Assembly: GCA_016200205.1 (NCBI GenBank)
Contig: JACQFF010000033.1
Location: forward strand, 1 to 43,549
Length of the DNA: 43,549 nt
Origin: Planctomycetia bacterium
GTDB taxonomy: Bacteria; Planctomycetota; Planctomycetia; Pirellulales; PALSA-1355
Reading direction: 5' to 3'
Positions 15,685 through 22,868 of this stretch are shown here, in pieces (within the stretch, counting starts at the first letter, position 1; each line of letters starts with the position of its first letter). The translations under genes were made by a program, and so were the position numbers. Below the pieces are notes generated by a model that was not told where the DNA came from, ran no database searches, and saw only the letters and a list, made by a program, of their open reading frames with translations.

Positions 15685-17148
15685 ATGTCCTACAACTCGC
15701 TGGCCGACTTTCTCGAAGAACTCGCCGGGCGGGACGAACTGGTGCGGATTAGCGCCGAAGTCGACCCACTGCTCGAGATTGCTGAAATCACGCGACGCGT
15801 GGCGAAGGCGGGCGGACCAGCGCTGCTGTTCGACCGCGTCCGGGGGCAGACCATGGCGGTCGTGACCAATCTGTTGGGCACCGAGCATCGCGTATGCCAT
15901 GCGCTCGGCATCGACTCGCTGGATGAGATATCGGTCCGTGCCGAAACGTTGATCGAGAAGAATACGCCGCAGAACTGGTTCGACCGGCTGAAGATGTCTC
16001 CCGAGGAAACCGGCGCCAACAAGTTCCGCGCCAAGACGGTCAAGAACGGACCGAGCCAGCAAGTCGTGCGTTTGGGCCGCGACGTCGATCTGGCGAATTT
16101 GCCCTTGCTGAAGCACTGGCCACACGACAGCGGCTGCTCCATCACGGCCGGGCTATTGCTGACGCAAGACCGCGGCGATGAGCGCCATCTCACGGTCCGA
16201 CCGCTGCAAGCCCTCGATCACAACCGATTGGCCATCATCGACGACGGCCACTCGGGCTTTGCCCGGCATTGGGCCAATCATCTTCAAGCGGGCGACAAGA
16301 TGACGGCGGCCGTGATCCTCGGCGGAGATCCGGCCGCCGCGATCGCCGCCAGCACGGAACTTACCGACGGGGTCGATGCTTTTCACATGATCGGCCTGCT
16401 GCGGGGCAAGCCGGTCGACCTGGTAAAGTGCCGTACGCACGCCATGGAAGTGCCCGCTGACGCGGATCTTATTTTAGAAGGCTATTTGGATCCCGAGGTA
16501 GTACCCGCCGTCGTCGAGTCGGCCGGGATAGGGGGGAGTCACTATCGAGTTCCACGGCCCGCGCCGGTGCTGCACGTCACGGCCGTCACGCACCGTAGTC
16601 ATCCGATTTTTCCGGCGCTAATTGATAGCGGCCAGCATGGCGAAATCGGGGCGCTGATCAAGACACGGTCGCGTTTGTTGCTCGCTCCGCTCCGCGCCGC
16701 GGTGCCCAGTCTTATCGACCTGCACCTGCCGGCTTATGGAGGGCTCGATCGTTGGGCTTTTGTTTCCATCCGCAAGACCTATCCCTTTCAAGCACGCCAG
16801 GTGGCAAGCGCCCTGTGGGGTTCGCCGGTTTTGAAGTACACGAAATTCGTTGTCGTCGTGGACGAGCAGGTGAACGTCCACGACGCGCCGAGCGTCTTGG
16901 CTGAAGTGGGGGCGAATGTCGCGCCGGAGCGGGACGTGTTTCCGTACGACGGGCCGGCACACGCCTCGGATCACGCCAATTCCATGGCGCCCTTGGGGCG
17001 GCATTTGGGTATCGATGCAACGGCCAAAATCGCCGGCGAGCAGTCGGGCGCGTGGCCAGCGCCCCTGGCCACCAGCGAGGAAATCAAGCAATTGGTGACT
17101 GCCCGCTGGGGCGAATACAAGCTGCCGTTGCCGGCCGGCGGCAAGTAG
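15685..17148 (+). CDS. ubiD: UbiD family prenylated-FMN decarboxylase (menaquinone type)
   Basis: A 487-residue UbiD-family non-oxidative decarboxylase, which uses prenylated FMN made by UbiX. Typical segments: LADFLEELAGRDELVRI, TRRVAKAGGPALLFDRVRG, LGTEHRVCHALG (N-terminal half), GGDPAAAIAA, and CRTHAMEVPADADLILEGYL, with the Glu-rich active-site region. The C-terminal part includes ASALWGSPVLKYTKFVVVVD and FPYDGPAHASDHANSMAPLG. In this operon it most likely removes the carboxyl group of the dihydroxynaphthoate-derived intermediate in futalosine-type menaquinone synthesis. The open frame runs back to 15529, but ATG 15685 gives the canonical MSYNSLADFLEEL. The Shine-Dalgarno is weak. ubiE follows after 88 nt. 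Confidence 0.93.
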   Translation: MSYNSLADFLEELAGRDELVRISAEVDPLLEIAEITRRVAKAGGPALLFDRVRGQTMAVVTNLLGTEHRVCHALGIDSLDEISVRAETLIEKNTPQNWFDRLKMSPEETGANKFRAKTVKNGPSQQVVRLGRDVDLANLPLLKHWPHDSGCSITAGLLLTQDRGDERHLTVRPLQALDHNRLAIIDDGHSGFARHWANHLQAGDKMTAAVILGGDPAAAIAASTELTDGVDAFHMIGLLRGKPVDLVKCRTHAMEVPADADLILEGYLDPEVVPAVVESAGIGGSHYRVPRPAPVLHVTAVTHRSHPIFPALIDSGQHGEIGALIKTRSRLLLAPLRAAVPSLIDLHLPAYGGLDRWAFVSIRKTYPFQARQVASALWGSPVLKYTKFVVVVDEQVNVHDAPSVLAEVGANVAPERDVFPYDGPAHASDHANSMAPLGRHLGIDATAKIAGEQSGAWPAPLATSEEIKQLVTARWGEYKLPLPAGGK

Positions 17149-17236
17149 CCCCTGAAAATGGGCGGCTCGCGCGGTTATCATGCACTTCTTCGGCTGGCGC
17201 TCTCTCGCGCCGCCATGAATTCGTTCGAGTACGTCA

Positions 17237-17944
17237 ATGACCGTTGATAAATCGGAAGCCCGCGTGCGGCGGATGTTCGGCGAGATCGCCGGCCGCTATG
17301 ACCTGGTCAATCATTTGACCTCGCTGGGAATCGATATTTACTGGCGATGGCGCACGGTCCGCACGGTGCCGCCGGCGGGCGATGCGCCGATTTTGGATTT
17401 GTGCACCGGCACGGGCGACCTGGCCCTGGCCTATTACCAGGCCGGTCGCGGCCAGACGCCGGTGGTGGGTGCTGACTTTTGTCATCCCATGTTGGTGCTC
17501 GGCCGCGGCAAAGCCCAACAAGCCGGCGCCGACCACGTCGCGTTCGTCGAGGCTGACGCCCAAAAGTTGCCCTTCCCGGATGATCATTTCCAGATCGTTT
17601 CGGTGGCCTTCGGATTGCGAAACGTGACTGACACCGATCGTGGCCTGCGAGAGATGATTCGCGTCTGCCGGCCCGGGGGACGCCTCGCGGTGCTCGAGTT
17701 CGCGACGCCCCGCTGGCAGCCGTTCAAGGCTCTCTTCGGTTTTTATTTTCGTTACGTGTTGCCTCTGATTGGGCAGGCGCTAGCCCGAAATCGGCATGAC
17801 GCTTATCACTACCTGCCGGAAAGCGTCGATGAATTTCCCTCGGGCGAGGCTTTGGCCGAGCGAATCCGCGCGGCGGGAGCCAGCGACGTGCGGTATCATC
17901 AACTTACGCTCGGCATCGCCATCCTGTACGTAGGCACCAAATGA
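17237..17944 (+). CDS. ubiE: Demethylmenaquinone C-methyltransferase (UbiE/MenG)
   Basis: A 235-residue UbiE/MenG methyltransferase that adds the ring methyl group in the last step of menaquinone synthesis. It shows RMFGEIAGRYDLVNHLTSLG (signature 1), motif I ILDLCTGTGDLALAYY, ADAQKLPFPDDHFQIVSVAF, GLRNVTDTDRGLREMIRVCR, then YHYLPESVDEFPSGEALAER near the C-terminus, the second UbiE signature. Length and motif order match the family. Its stop overlaps the ubiX start in ATGA (17941-17944), so translation is probably coupled. In a bacterium with a futalosine set and no aerobic ubiquinone genes in view, the substrate is most likely demethylmenaquinone. Confidence 0.95.
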   Translation: MTVDKSEARVRRMFGEIAGRYDLVNHLTSLGIDIYWRWRTVRTVPPAGDAPILDLCTGTGDLALAYYQAGRGQTPVVGADFCHPMLVLGRGKAQQAGADHVAFVEADAQKLPFPDDHFQIVSVAFGLRNVTDTDRGLREMIRVCRPGGRLAVLEFATPRWQPFKALFGFYFRYVLPLIGQALARNRHDAYHYLPESVDEFPSGEALAERIRAAGASDVRYHQLTLGIAILYVGTK

Positions 17945-18609
17945 CACAGCCGAATATCGTTCTGGCCATGACCGGCGCAAGCGGCGCGATTTATGCAGTC
18001 CGCCTGCTCGAAGTGCTGCTCGAGGCGGGTCAACACGTGCACCTGGCCATCAGCCCCGCCGCCCAACTTGTGCTTAGGCAGGAGCTCGGATTGAACGTCG
18101 ACTTGGACAATTTCAGTCTCGCAAGTCTTGCGCTCGGGGATCAAAGCGTGTCGGCTCGTGCGCAAATGCCACCGGCGCTGGCGGAAGTTTTAAGCGGCAC
18201 GGCTTCTCGAGCCGAGCCGGCAAAGCTTACATACCATCATTTTCAGAATCTGATGGCCCCGATTGCCAGCGGCTCCTTTCTCACGTCCGGCATGGTGATT
18301 TGCCCCTGTTCACTCGGCACACTGGGGGCGGTCGTGCATGGCACGGGCGAAAACTTGATCCATCGGGCTGCGAGCGTGCATTTGAAAGAGCGGCGCAAGC
18401 TGATCGTGGTCCCGCGCGAAACGCCGCTCTCGACGATTCACCTCGAAAATATGCGCCACGCGGCCGAGGCTGGAGCCGTGGTGCTGCCGGCCATGCCGGG
18501 GTTCTATCACGGCGTGACTAAAATTCGCGACCTGGTCGATTTTGTCGTGGCTCGGATTTGCGATCAGTTGGGCCTTGCCAATTCGCTCATGCATCGGTGG
18601 GGAAGCTGA
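17941..18609 (+). CDS. ubiX: UbiX flavin prenyltransferase
   Basis: A 222-residue UbiX/Pad1 flavin prenyltransferase, which makes the prenylated FMN cofactor for UbiD. Diagnostic: VLAMTGASGAIYAVRLLEVL (N-terminal FMN-binding loop), GSFLTSGMVICPCSLGTLGA, NLIHRAASVHLKERRKLIVV, PRETPLSTIHLENM and AGAVVLPAMPGFYHG. It sits between ubiE (4-nt overlap) and the prenyltransferase gene (1-nt gap), which pairs cofactor maker and decarboxylase in one transcript. Residues ~55-95 are a little longer than in E. coli UbiX, in the loop before the YHHFQNLMAPIASG segment. Confidence 0.95.
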   Translation: MTQPNIVLAMTGASGAIYAVRLLEVLLEAGQHVHLAISPAAQLVLRQELGLNVDLDNFSLASLALGDQSVSARAQMPPALAEVLSGTASRAEPAKLTYHHFQNLMAPIASGSFLTSGMVICPCSLGTLGAVVHGTGENLIHRAASVHLKERRKLIVVPRETPLSTIHLENMRHAAEAGAVVLPAMPGFYHGVTKIRDLVDFVVARICDQLGLANSLMHRWGS

Positions 18610-18610
18610 A

Positions 18611-19630
18611 ATGAGCCGGTCCGACCCTTCAAGCGACGCCGATCCCCACACGGGCCCAAAGTGCCAGCGAGGGTCGAATATCCGTCATCCCTCGCTTGCG
18701 CGTTGGGTTAGTGGGAATATTCGCCACATTCTGGAGATGATTCGCTTCAGCCACACGCTGTTCGCGCTGCCTTTTGCGCTGCTCTCGGCCGTGATGGCCT
18801 GGACAGCGGGCGCGCGAAGCGAGCCGCGCATCGCATGGCGCCCTCGGGAGCTTTTGGGAATCGTGTTGTGCATGGTTGCGGCACGCAGCGCGGCGATGGC
18901 TTTCAATCGGATTGCCGATTGGAGAATTGATGCTCGCAATCCGCGGACGCGAATGCGGCACATCCCCGCGGGCATTTTGAACGTCGGCAGCGTGGTCGTT
19001 TTTGCCCTCGCGTGTTCGATCGCGTTTGTCCTGGCGACTCTGCTGTTCTTGCCCAATCGGCTGCCCGTGTATTTGTCCTTGCCGGTGCTGGCGTTTTTGT
19101 TGAGTTATAGCTTTACCAAGCGATTTACGGCCGCCGCGCACTTTTGGCTGGGCGTGGCCTTGATGCTCGCGCCCGTCTCGGCTTGGATTGCCATTCGCGG
19201 AGAGCAAGTTTTGGAAAATCCGGCCGATTTGCTGCCGGCCGTCGTGCTGGGCGGCGCCGTGCTGTTTTGGGTCGCTGGGTTCGACATCATCTACGCCTGT
19301 CAGGACGTTGAGTTCGACGTGGCGGCCGGATTGCGCAGCGTGCCGGCCCGACTGGGCGTCCAGCGAGCCTTGCGGCTGGCCGCGGTTTGTCATTTGGGCA
19401 CGGTGATGTTGCTGGCCGGGCTGCCTTGGGTTTATCCTCCGCTGGGCTGGATTTACAGCTCCGGCATCGGCGCGGTGGCCATCCTTTTGGCCTATGAACA
19501 CTGCCTGGTCCGGCCCGACGATCTGACGCGCGTGAACGTGGCGTTTTTCCAGGTCAATGCCGTCGTAAGCATCGGGTTGTTCGTGGTGGGTAGCTTGGAC
19601 TTGCTCACCTCGGGGAAGCTGGTACCCTAA
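18611..19630 (+). CDS. mqnP: UbiA-type menaquinone prenyltransferase (MqnP-like)
   Basis: A 339-residue UbiA-superfamily membrane prenyltransferase with about eight to nine helices. The two Asp-rich motifs are present: NRIADWRIDARNPRTRMRHI (N-x3-D-x3-D) and YACQDVEFDVAAGLRSVP (D-x3-D). EMIRFSHTLFALPFALLSAV at the start of helix 1 is the hallmark of the futalosine-route branch. It attaches the polyprenyl chain to the naphthoate ring in the inner membrane. ATG 18611 lies 1 nt after the ubiX stop with GGGGAAG upstream. Oddity: the stretch before helix 1 (TGPKCQRGSN to HPSLARWVSG) is translated from a palindromic repeat in frame. No start codon exists between that element and the conserved IRHILE, so the insertion is truly coding. 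Confidence 0.93.
   Translation: MSRSDPSSDADPHTGPKCQRGSNIRHPSLARWVSGNIRHILEMIRFSHTLFALPFALLSAVMAWTAGARSEPRIAWRPRELLGIVLCMVAARSAAMAFNRIADWRIDARNPRTRMRHIPAGILNVGSVVVFALACSIAFVLATLLFLPNRLPVYLSLPVLAFLLSYSFTKRFTAAAHFWLGVALMLAPVSAWIAIRGEQVLENPADLLPAVVLGGAVLFWVAGFDIIYACQDVEFDVAAGLRSVPARLGVQRALRLAAVCHLGTVMLLAGLPWVYPPLGWIYSSGIGAVAILLAYEHCLVRPDDLTRVNVAFFQVNAVVSIGLFVVGSLDLLTSGKLVP
18645..18715. repeat. Palindromic repeat element inside the mqnP-like gene
   Basis: An imperfect palindrome with outer arms CCCAC (18645-18649)/GTGGG (18711-18715) and inner arms AGCGAGGG (18666-18673)/CCCTCGCT (18689-18696). Between these arms the sequences CCCAAAGTGCC and GCGCGTTGGG are near complements. It differs from the CCCTCTCCC family. 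I recall its reverse reading (NPTRKRG) as a frequent peptide in planctomycete proteins; that is memory, not a search. Confidence 0.8.
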
Positions 19631-19687
19631 AGTTGTCGCCTCGCCTTTTCGTTGGGGGCGCGAACCGCCATCGGTCGGGAAAAAATC

Positions 19688-20821
19688 ATGATCCGAGCTA
19701 CCGAGCCGACTCTTACGTCGATTCGCGAAAAGGTCGAAGCCGGCGAGCGACTCTCCCTCGACGAGGGGGTCTTTCTGTATCGACCCGACGTGCCGCTGCC
19801 GGAAGTCGGCGAGTTGGCCAACCTGGTCCGCGAGCGCAAGAACGCCAATCGGACCTACTACAACATCAACACACACCTGAATCCCACCAACGTGTGCGTC
19901 TATCGCTGCGTGTTTTGCGCGTTTCGCTCCGATCTGCGGAGCCCCAGGGGCTACCTGATGAACGACGAGCAGATTTTGGCCCGCGGACAGGAAGCGGTCG
20001 ATTGCGGCGCCACCGAAATGCACATCGTCGGCGGCCTGCACCACCAGATGAAATACGACTGGTATCTAAACCTCATTCGGCTGTTACACGATGCCTATCC
20101 TCGACTCCACCTGAAAGCCTGGACTGGCGTCGAGCTCGATTGGTTTGCACGTATGACGGGCAAGCCGATGCGAACTGTCTTGCAGGAGATGATCGACGCT
20201 GGGTTGGGCAGCTTGCCCGGCGGGGGCGCCGAGATTTTCCATCCCGAGGTCCGCGATCAAATCTGCGAGCACAAGGCCGACGCCGGCCGCTGGATCGACA
20301 TCCACCGCACGGCCCACGGGCTCGGCATCCGCTCGAACGCCACGATGCTCTACGGGCATATCGAAAATGCGTTCCACCGCGTGGACCACCTTATCCGGCT
20401 GCGCGAACTGCAGGACGAAACCGGCGGATTCCAGACATTCATCCCGTTGGCCTTCCATCCTGAGAATACGGGGCTGAGCCACATCAAAAAAGCGTCCGGC
20501 ATCATGGATCTGCGCACGCTGGCCGTGGCTCGACTGATGCTCGACAACTTCGATCACGTGAAGGCCTACTGGATCATGCTCGGAATCGGCACGGCGCAAA
20601 CCGCGCTGGCCTACGGCGCCGATGATTTGGATGGCACGGTGCGCCACGAGTTGATTTATCACGACGCCGGCGCCACCACGCCCGAGATCTTGGCCGTCGA
20701 GGACATCCGCCGCCTGATCATCGAGGCCGGCCGCGAGCCGGTCGAGCGTGACACGCTCTACCACCGCGTGGTCCGCGACGGAGCCGAGTGGCAAACGGCC
20801 GAGCCGTTGGCGGCGGGGTAA
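19688..20821 (+). CDS. mqnE: Aminofutalosine synthase (radical SAM)
   Basis: MqnE, 377 residues, a radical SAM enzyme that joins the product of chorismate dehydration (MqnA) to adenosine, forming aminofutalosine. The cluster motif is CVYRCVFC (C-x3-C-x2-C), preceded by YYNINTHLNPTN. Other family stretches are EMHIVGGLHHQMKYDWYLNL, HLKAWTGVELDWFARMTG, LPGGGAEIFHPEVRDQIC and TFIPLAFHPENTGLSH. The open frame starts 12 codons earlier, but ATG 19688 has GGGA 8 nt upstream. It closes the ubiD-ubiE-ubiX-mqnP run after 57 nt. The other pathway genes (mqnA, B/D, C) are not in this window. Confidence 0.96.
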   Translation: MIRATEPTLTSIREKVEAGERLSLDEGVFLYRPDVPLPEVGELANLVRERKNANRTYYNINTHLNPTNVCVYRCVFCAFRSDLRSPRGYLMNDEQILARGQEAVDCGATEMHIVGGLHHQMKYDWYLNLIRLLHDAYPRLHLKAWTGVELDWFARMTGKPMRTVLQEMIDAGLGSLPGGGAEIFHPEVRDQICEHKADAGRWIDIHRTAHGLGIRSNATMLYGHIENAFHRVDHLIRLRELQDETGGFQTFIPLAFHPENTGLSHIKKASGIMDLRTLAVARLMLDNFDHVKAYWIMLGIGTAQTALAYGADDLDGTVRHELIYHDAGATTPEILAVEDIRRLIIEAGREPVERDTLYHRVVRDGAEWQTAEPLAAG

Positions 20822-20847
20822 GCGCCCTCCGCTTTCGGCGAATTGGG

Positions 20848-21861
20848 TTAGATAATTTTGTTGCCAAAAAGCTTCTTGTCGAGATCCCCTAACGTGAAAT
20901 GGCTGCGCTCTCTAATGCTCTCTTCCACTAGCTCGATTAGGGATCTGGCCGTCACCATTGCGACGCTGCGTATCGGCGATTGGGAAAGGTATTCGGTCAA
21001 TCGCGTCAGGTCTGACTCCCGGAACGATGGTCCGACAACGACAAAATACAGCTTTTCGAACCCTTGCCGTTGCAATTCTTTACCATGATTCACTGCATAG
21101 TCGAGAAACTTCCGATCCTCTGTACCCAGCACATATCCGTTCGCCCGGACTTTAGCATCGATGATCACCGCGAAACGTTCGCGGGGAGCGACAGCAAGAA
21201 CATCGGCATTTCTGCCAGTACCCTGGCCAAGGGAACGAATTTCGAGCCCGAGACATCGAAATGCGTCAGCAGTCCGTCGCTCGAATAGTGTGCTTGCCGA
21301 CAGATCGCTTGTTTCGAATGGTGCCTGTTCGCCGCGCGCCAACACGTCTAAATATTGAAGGCATGCGGGTAGGAACGGATGAAGTTGCGGAATCGCGCCG
21401 ATGTTTTGCGGCGGAGTCTCACCGATGGGAGGCTTCTTCCCGGGCGTACTCCAGCCATCAAAATCAAGAATCTCGATGAATTCCGGCCGGGAATTCGCCA
21501 GCCAATCGCGAAAGCGATCACGGAAAGTCGCGATAGAACCAAATCGCGTACCAGCGGTGCTAGTTTGCGTTTTGAGTTCTCGCTCCGCTATGCGCAGCTC
21601 ACCCTCCGTCGGAATCTTGCCCAAGTGAAGGCATACTCGCGCATAGTCTTCAAACACACAATCGTCCGAAAGACGCGGAACGAACTCGTTCGGTTTCCCT
21701 CCGGCCTCCTTCACGAGAGCGGAATGCCGAGGCCAATAATACTTGATGTCTGCGGGTCGTAGGCCGGTCGCTTTGCAAAACACCTGCGAACCAGGTGCCC
21801 TGCCAAGCTTTGCCTGGCACGCGCGGTACAAATCGAGGATTTCCTGTTTACTTCGGCGCAT
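20848..21861 (-). CDS. Orphan PD-(D/E)XK nuclease, FokI-like active site, two DNA-binding repeats
   Basis: A 337-residue protein. Residues ~3-60 and ~66-125 look like two helical repeats of the homing-endonuclease-associated kind: LGRAPGSQVFCKATGL, then LGKIPTEGELRIAERE followed by TRFGSIATFRDRFRDWL. After a Pro-rich linker (~138-160) comes a nuclease domain: Glu194 in LFERRTADAF, Asp220 in GRNADVLAV, and Asp235-x-Lys237 in FAVIIDAKVRANGY. The D...DxK pattern and GY after it resemble the FokI cleavage domain. I infer a DNA-cleaving, possibly defensive enzyme; no methyltransferase is nearby. Base composition is visibly more AT-rich than neighbouring genes, a sign of transfer. Convergent with mqnE; no clear Shine-Dalgarno at ATG 21861. 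Confidence 0.75.
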   Translation of the reverse strand: MRRSKQEILDLYRACQAKLGRAPGSQVFCKATGLRPADIKYYWPRHSALVKEAGGKPNEFVPRLSDDCVFEDYARVCLHLGKIPTEGELRIAERELKTQTSTAGTRFGSIATFRDRFRDWLANSRPEFIEILDFDGWSTPGKKPPIGETPPQNIGAIPQLHPFLPACLQYLDVLARGEQAPFETSDLSASTLFERRTADAFRCLGLEIRSLGQGTGRNADVLAVAPRERFAVIIDAKVRANGYVLGTEDRKFLDYAVNHGKELQRQGFEKLYFVVVGPSFRESDLTRLTEYLSQSPIRSVAMVTARSLIELVEESIRERSHFTLGDLDKKLFGNKII

Positions 21862-22067
21862 AGAACCAAATGCGGTGTGGAAAGGATAATTGGAGATGCG
21901 ATCAATTGATTCGGACGACGTCCATTATGGCGCCATTTCAGAGCACCTGGCAACGCAAAATCCTTGCGCGACGACGACCTGCCGAGCCGGCCAGGGCGCG
22001 TCGCGTGCGGTGTCGGTCCGCCCGAGCAGGCGCCGTCGAGGATAGTTTCAACGAAAATCCCGCGGGC

Positions 22068-22532
22068 TCACGGATGCCGGTTGGGATCTTCGACGGATAG
22101 CCCCGCAATGGCCGCCGCAGCATTTAACTCGACGTCGCTAGATACCAAAATCGGCCCATCGAGGCCGGTAGACAGCCGCTGACGGTTCAACTCCAGAATG
22201 GCGGCCAGTTGAACTGCGTCATAGGCTCGCAGGGAGTGTGTCTCGGCCAGCTCGGTTGCTTCGTTGAGGACTGCCCGGGTCACCTCAACAATTTGAAAAT
22301 GGCTTCCAAACTCATTTTGAAATTGTTCAAGCAATCGGGCGGTCCTGTCGCCCGTCAGGCTCCCGCCGCGCCGCCGCCGTGCGATTGCGGCGACCAACTC
22401 AACGCCAGTCAGCCGCGACAGGTAAATGCGGTTGTTCGCTGGCGGATCGAGAAGTTGGTTCACCCATGCCGAGCCGGTTTCGGCAACGTAACGTTTGACG
22501 AGCGAGCTACTGTCGAGAAAGAACGCTGTCAC
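22068..22532 (-). CDS. vapC: PIN-domain toxin (VapC family)
   Basis: A 154-residue PIN-domain ribonuclease, the likely toxin of a type II toxin-antitoxin pair. Acidic active-site residues are all visible: Asp7 in FFLDSSSLVKRY, Glu45 in LTGVELVAAI, Asp105 in LRAYDAVQLAA and Asp133 in VSSDVELNAA. VapC toxins cut tRNA or rRNA at specific sites; the target here is unknown. The GTG start (22532) follows the antitoxin TAA with no gap (TAAGTG), so translation must be coupled. A 206-nt spacer without an evident gene separates it from the downstream nuclease gene. Confidence 0.92.
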   Translation of the reverse strand: MTAFFLDSSSLVKRYVAETGSAWVNQLLDPPANNRIYLSRLTGVELVAAIARRRRGGSLTGDRTARLLEQFQNEFGSHFQIVEVTRAVLNEATELAETHSLRAYDAVQLAAILELNRQRLSTGLDGPILVSSDVELNAAAAIAGLSVEDPNRHP

Positions 22533-22784
22533 TTACCGTCGTTCCCGGAGGATCGTTTGGGACAGTGGTTCGCCTTCGATGACCAGCGGAGTCCAGGGAG
22601 GAAGTTCCTTTTGCTCCGTGCGAGGGGCCAGGACCCCAGCTTCAACCATGGATTGTTCGAACTCGTCCTCCGTAAGCAGACCACCATTGGCGGGCTGAGC
22701 AAGAATCTCTCGAAGTTGTTGCCGCTCCTCGGCACTCAAGGAACGCACTTGACTGACAAGCTTTTCGAACTCAGAAGTTGACAT
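22533..22784 (-). CDS. Antitoxin partner of the PIN toxin (VapB-like)
   Basis: An 83-residue protein upstream of and coupled to vapC. The N-terminal half is a charged helix (EFEKLVSQVRSLSAEERQQL); the C-terminus PPWTPLVIEGEPLSQTILRE follows the pattern of antitoxins that wrap around PIN toxins (a G-x-P-L-S-x-x-I box before a basic end). No clear AbrB or ribbon-helix-helix N-terminus is seen, so the DNA-binding type is open. The open frame starts six codons earlier (22802), but ATG 22784 is more likely. Antitoxin-first order with an immediate toxin start is the normal arrangement for autoregulated pairs. Confidence 0.8.
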   Translation of the reverse strand: MSTSEFEKLVSQVRSLSAEERQQLREILAQPANGGLLTEDEFEQSMVEAGVLAPRTEQKELPPWTPLVIEGEPLSQTILRERR

Positions 22785-22868
22785 GGTTTGAGGATTCCAC
22801 AATGGTCGGGCACGTTAATTATACCTCACTCATCAGGCAGGCGATAGGATTCTGTTCCGTCCCTGCCG

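Noticed and set aside
18629-20044. 471-codon minus-strand frame
   Set aside because: Antisense to the mqnP-like gene and mqnE; composition is Gln/His/Arg-rich. Its NPTRKRG segment is just the reverse reading of the palindromic repeat.
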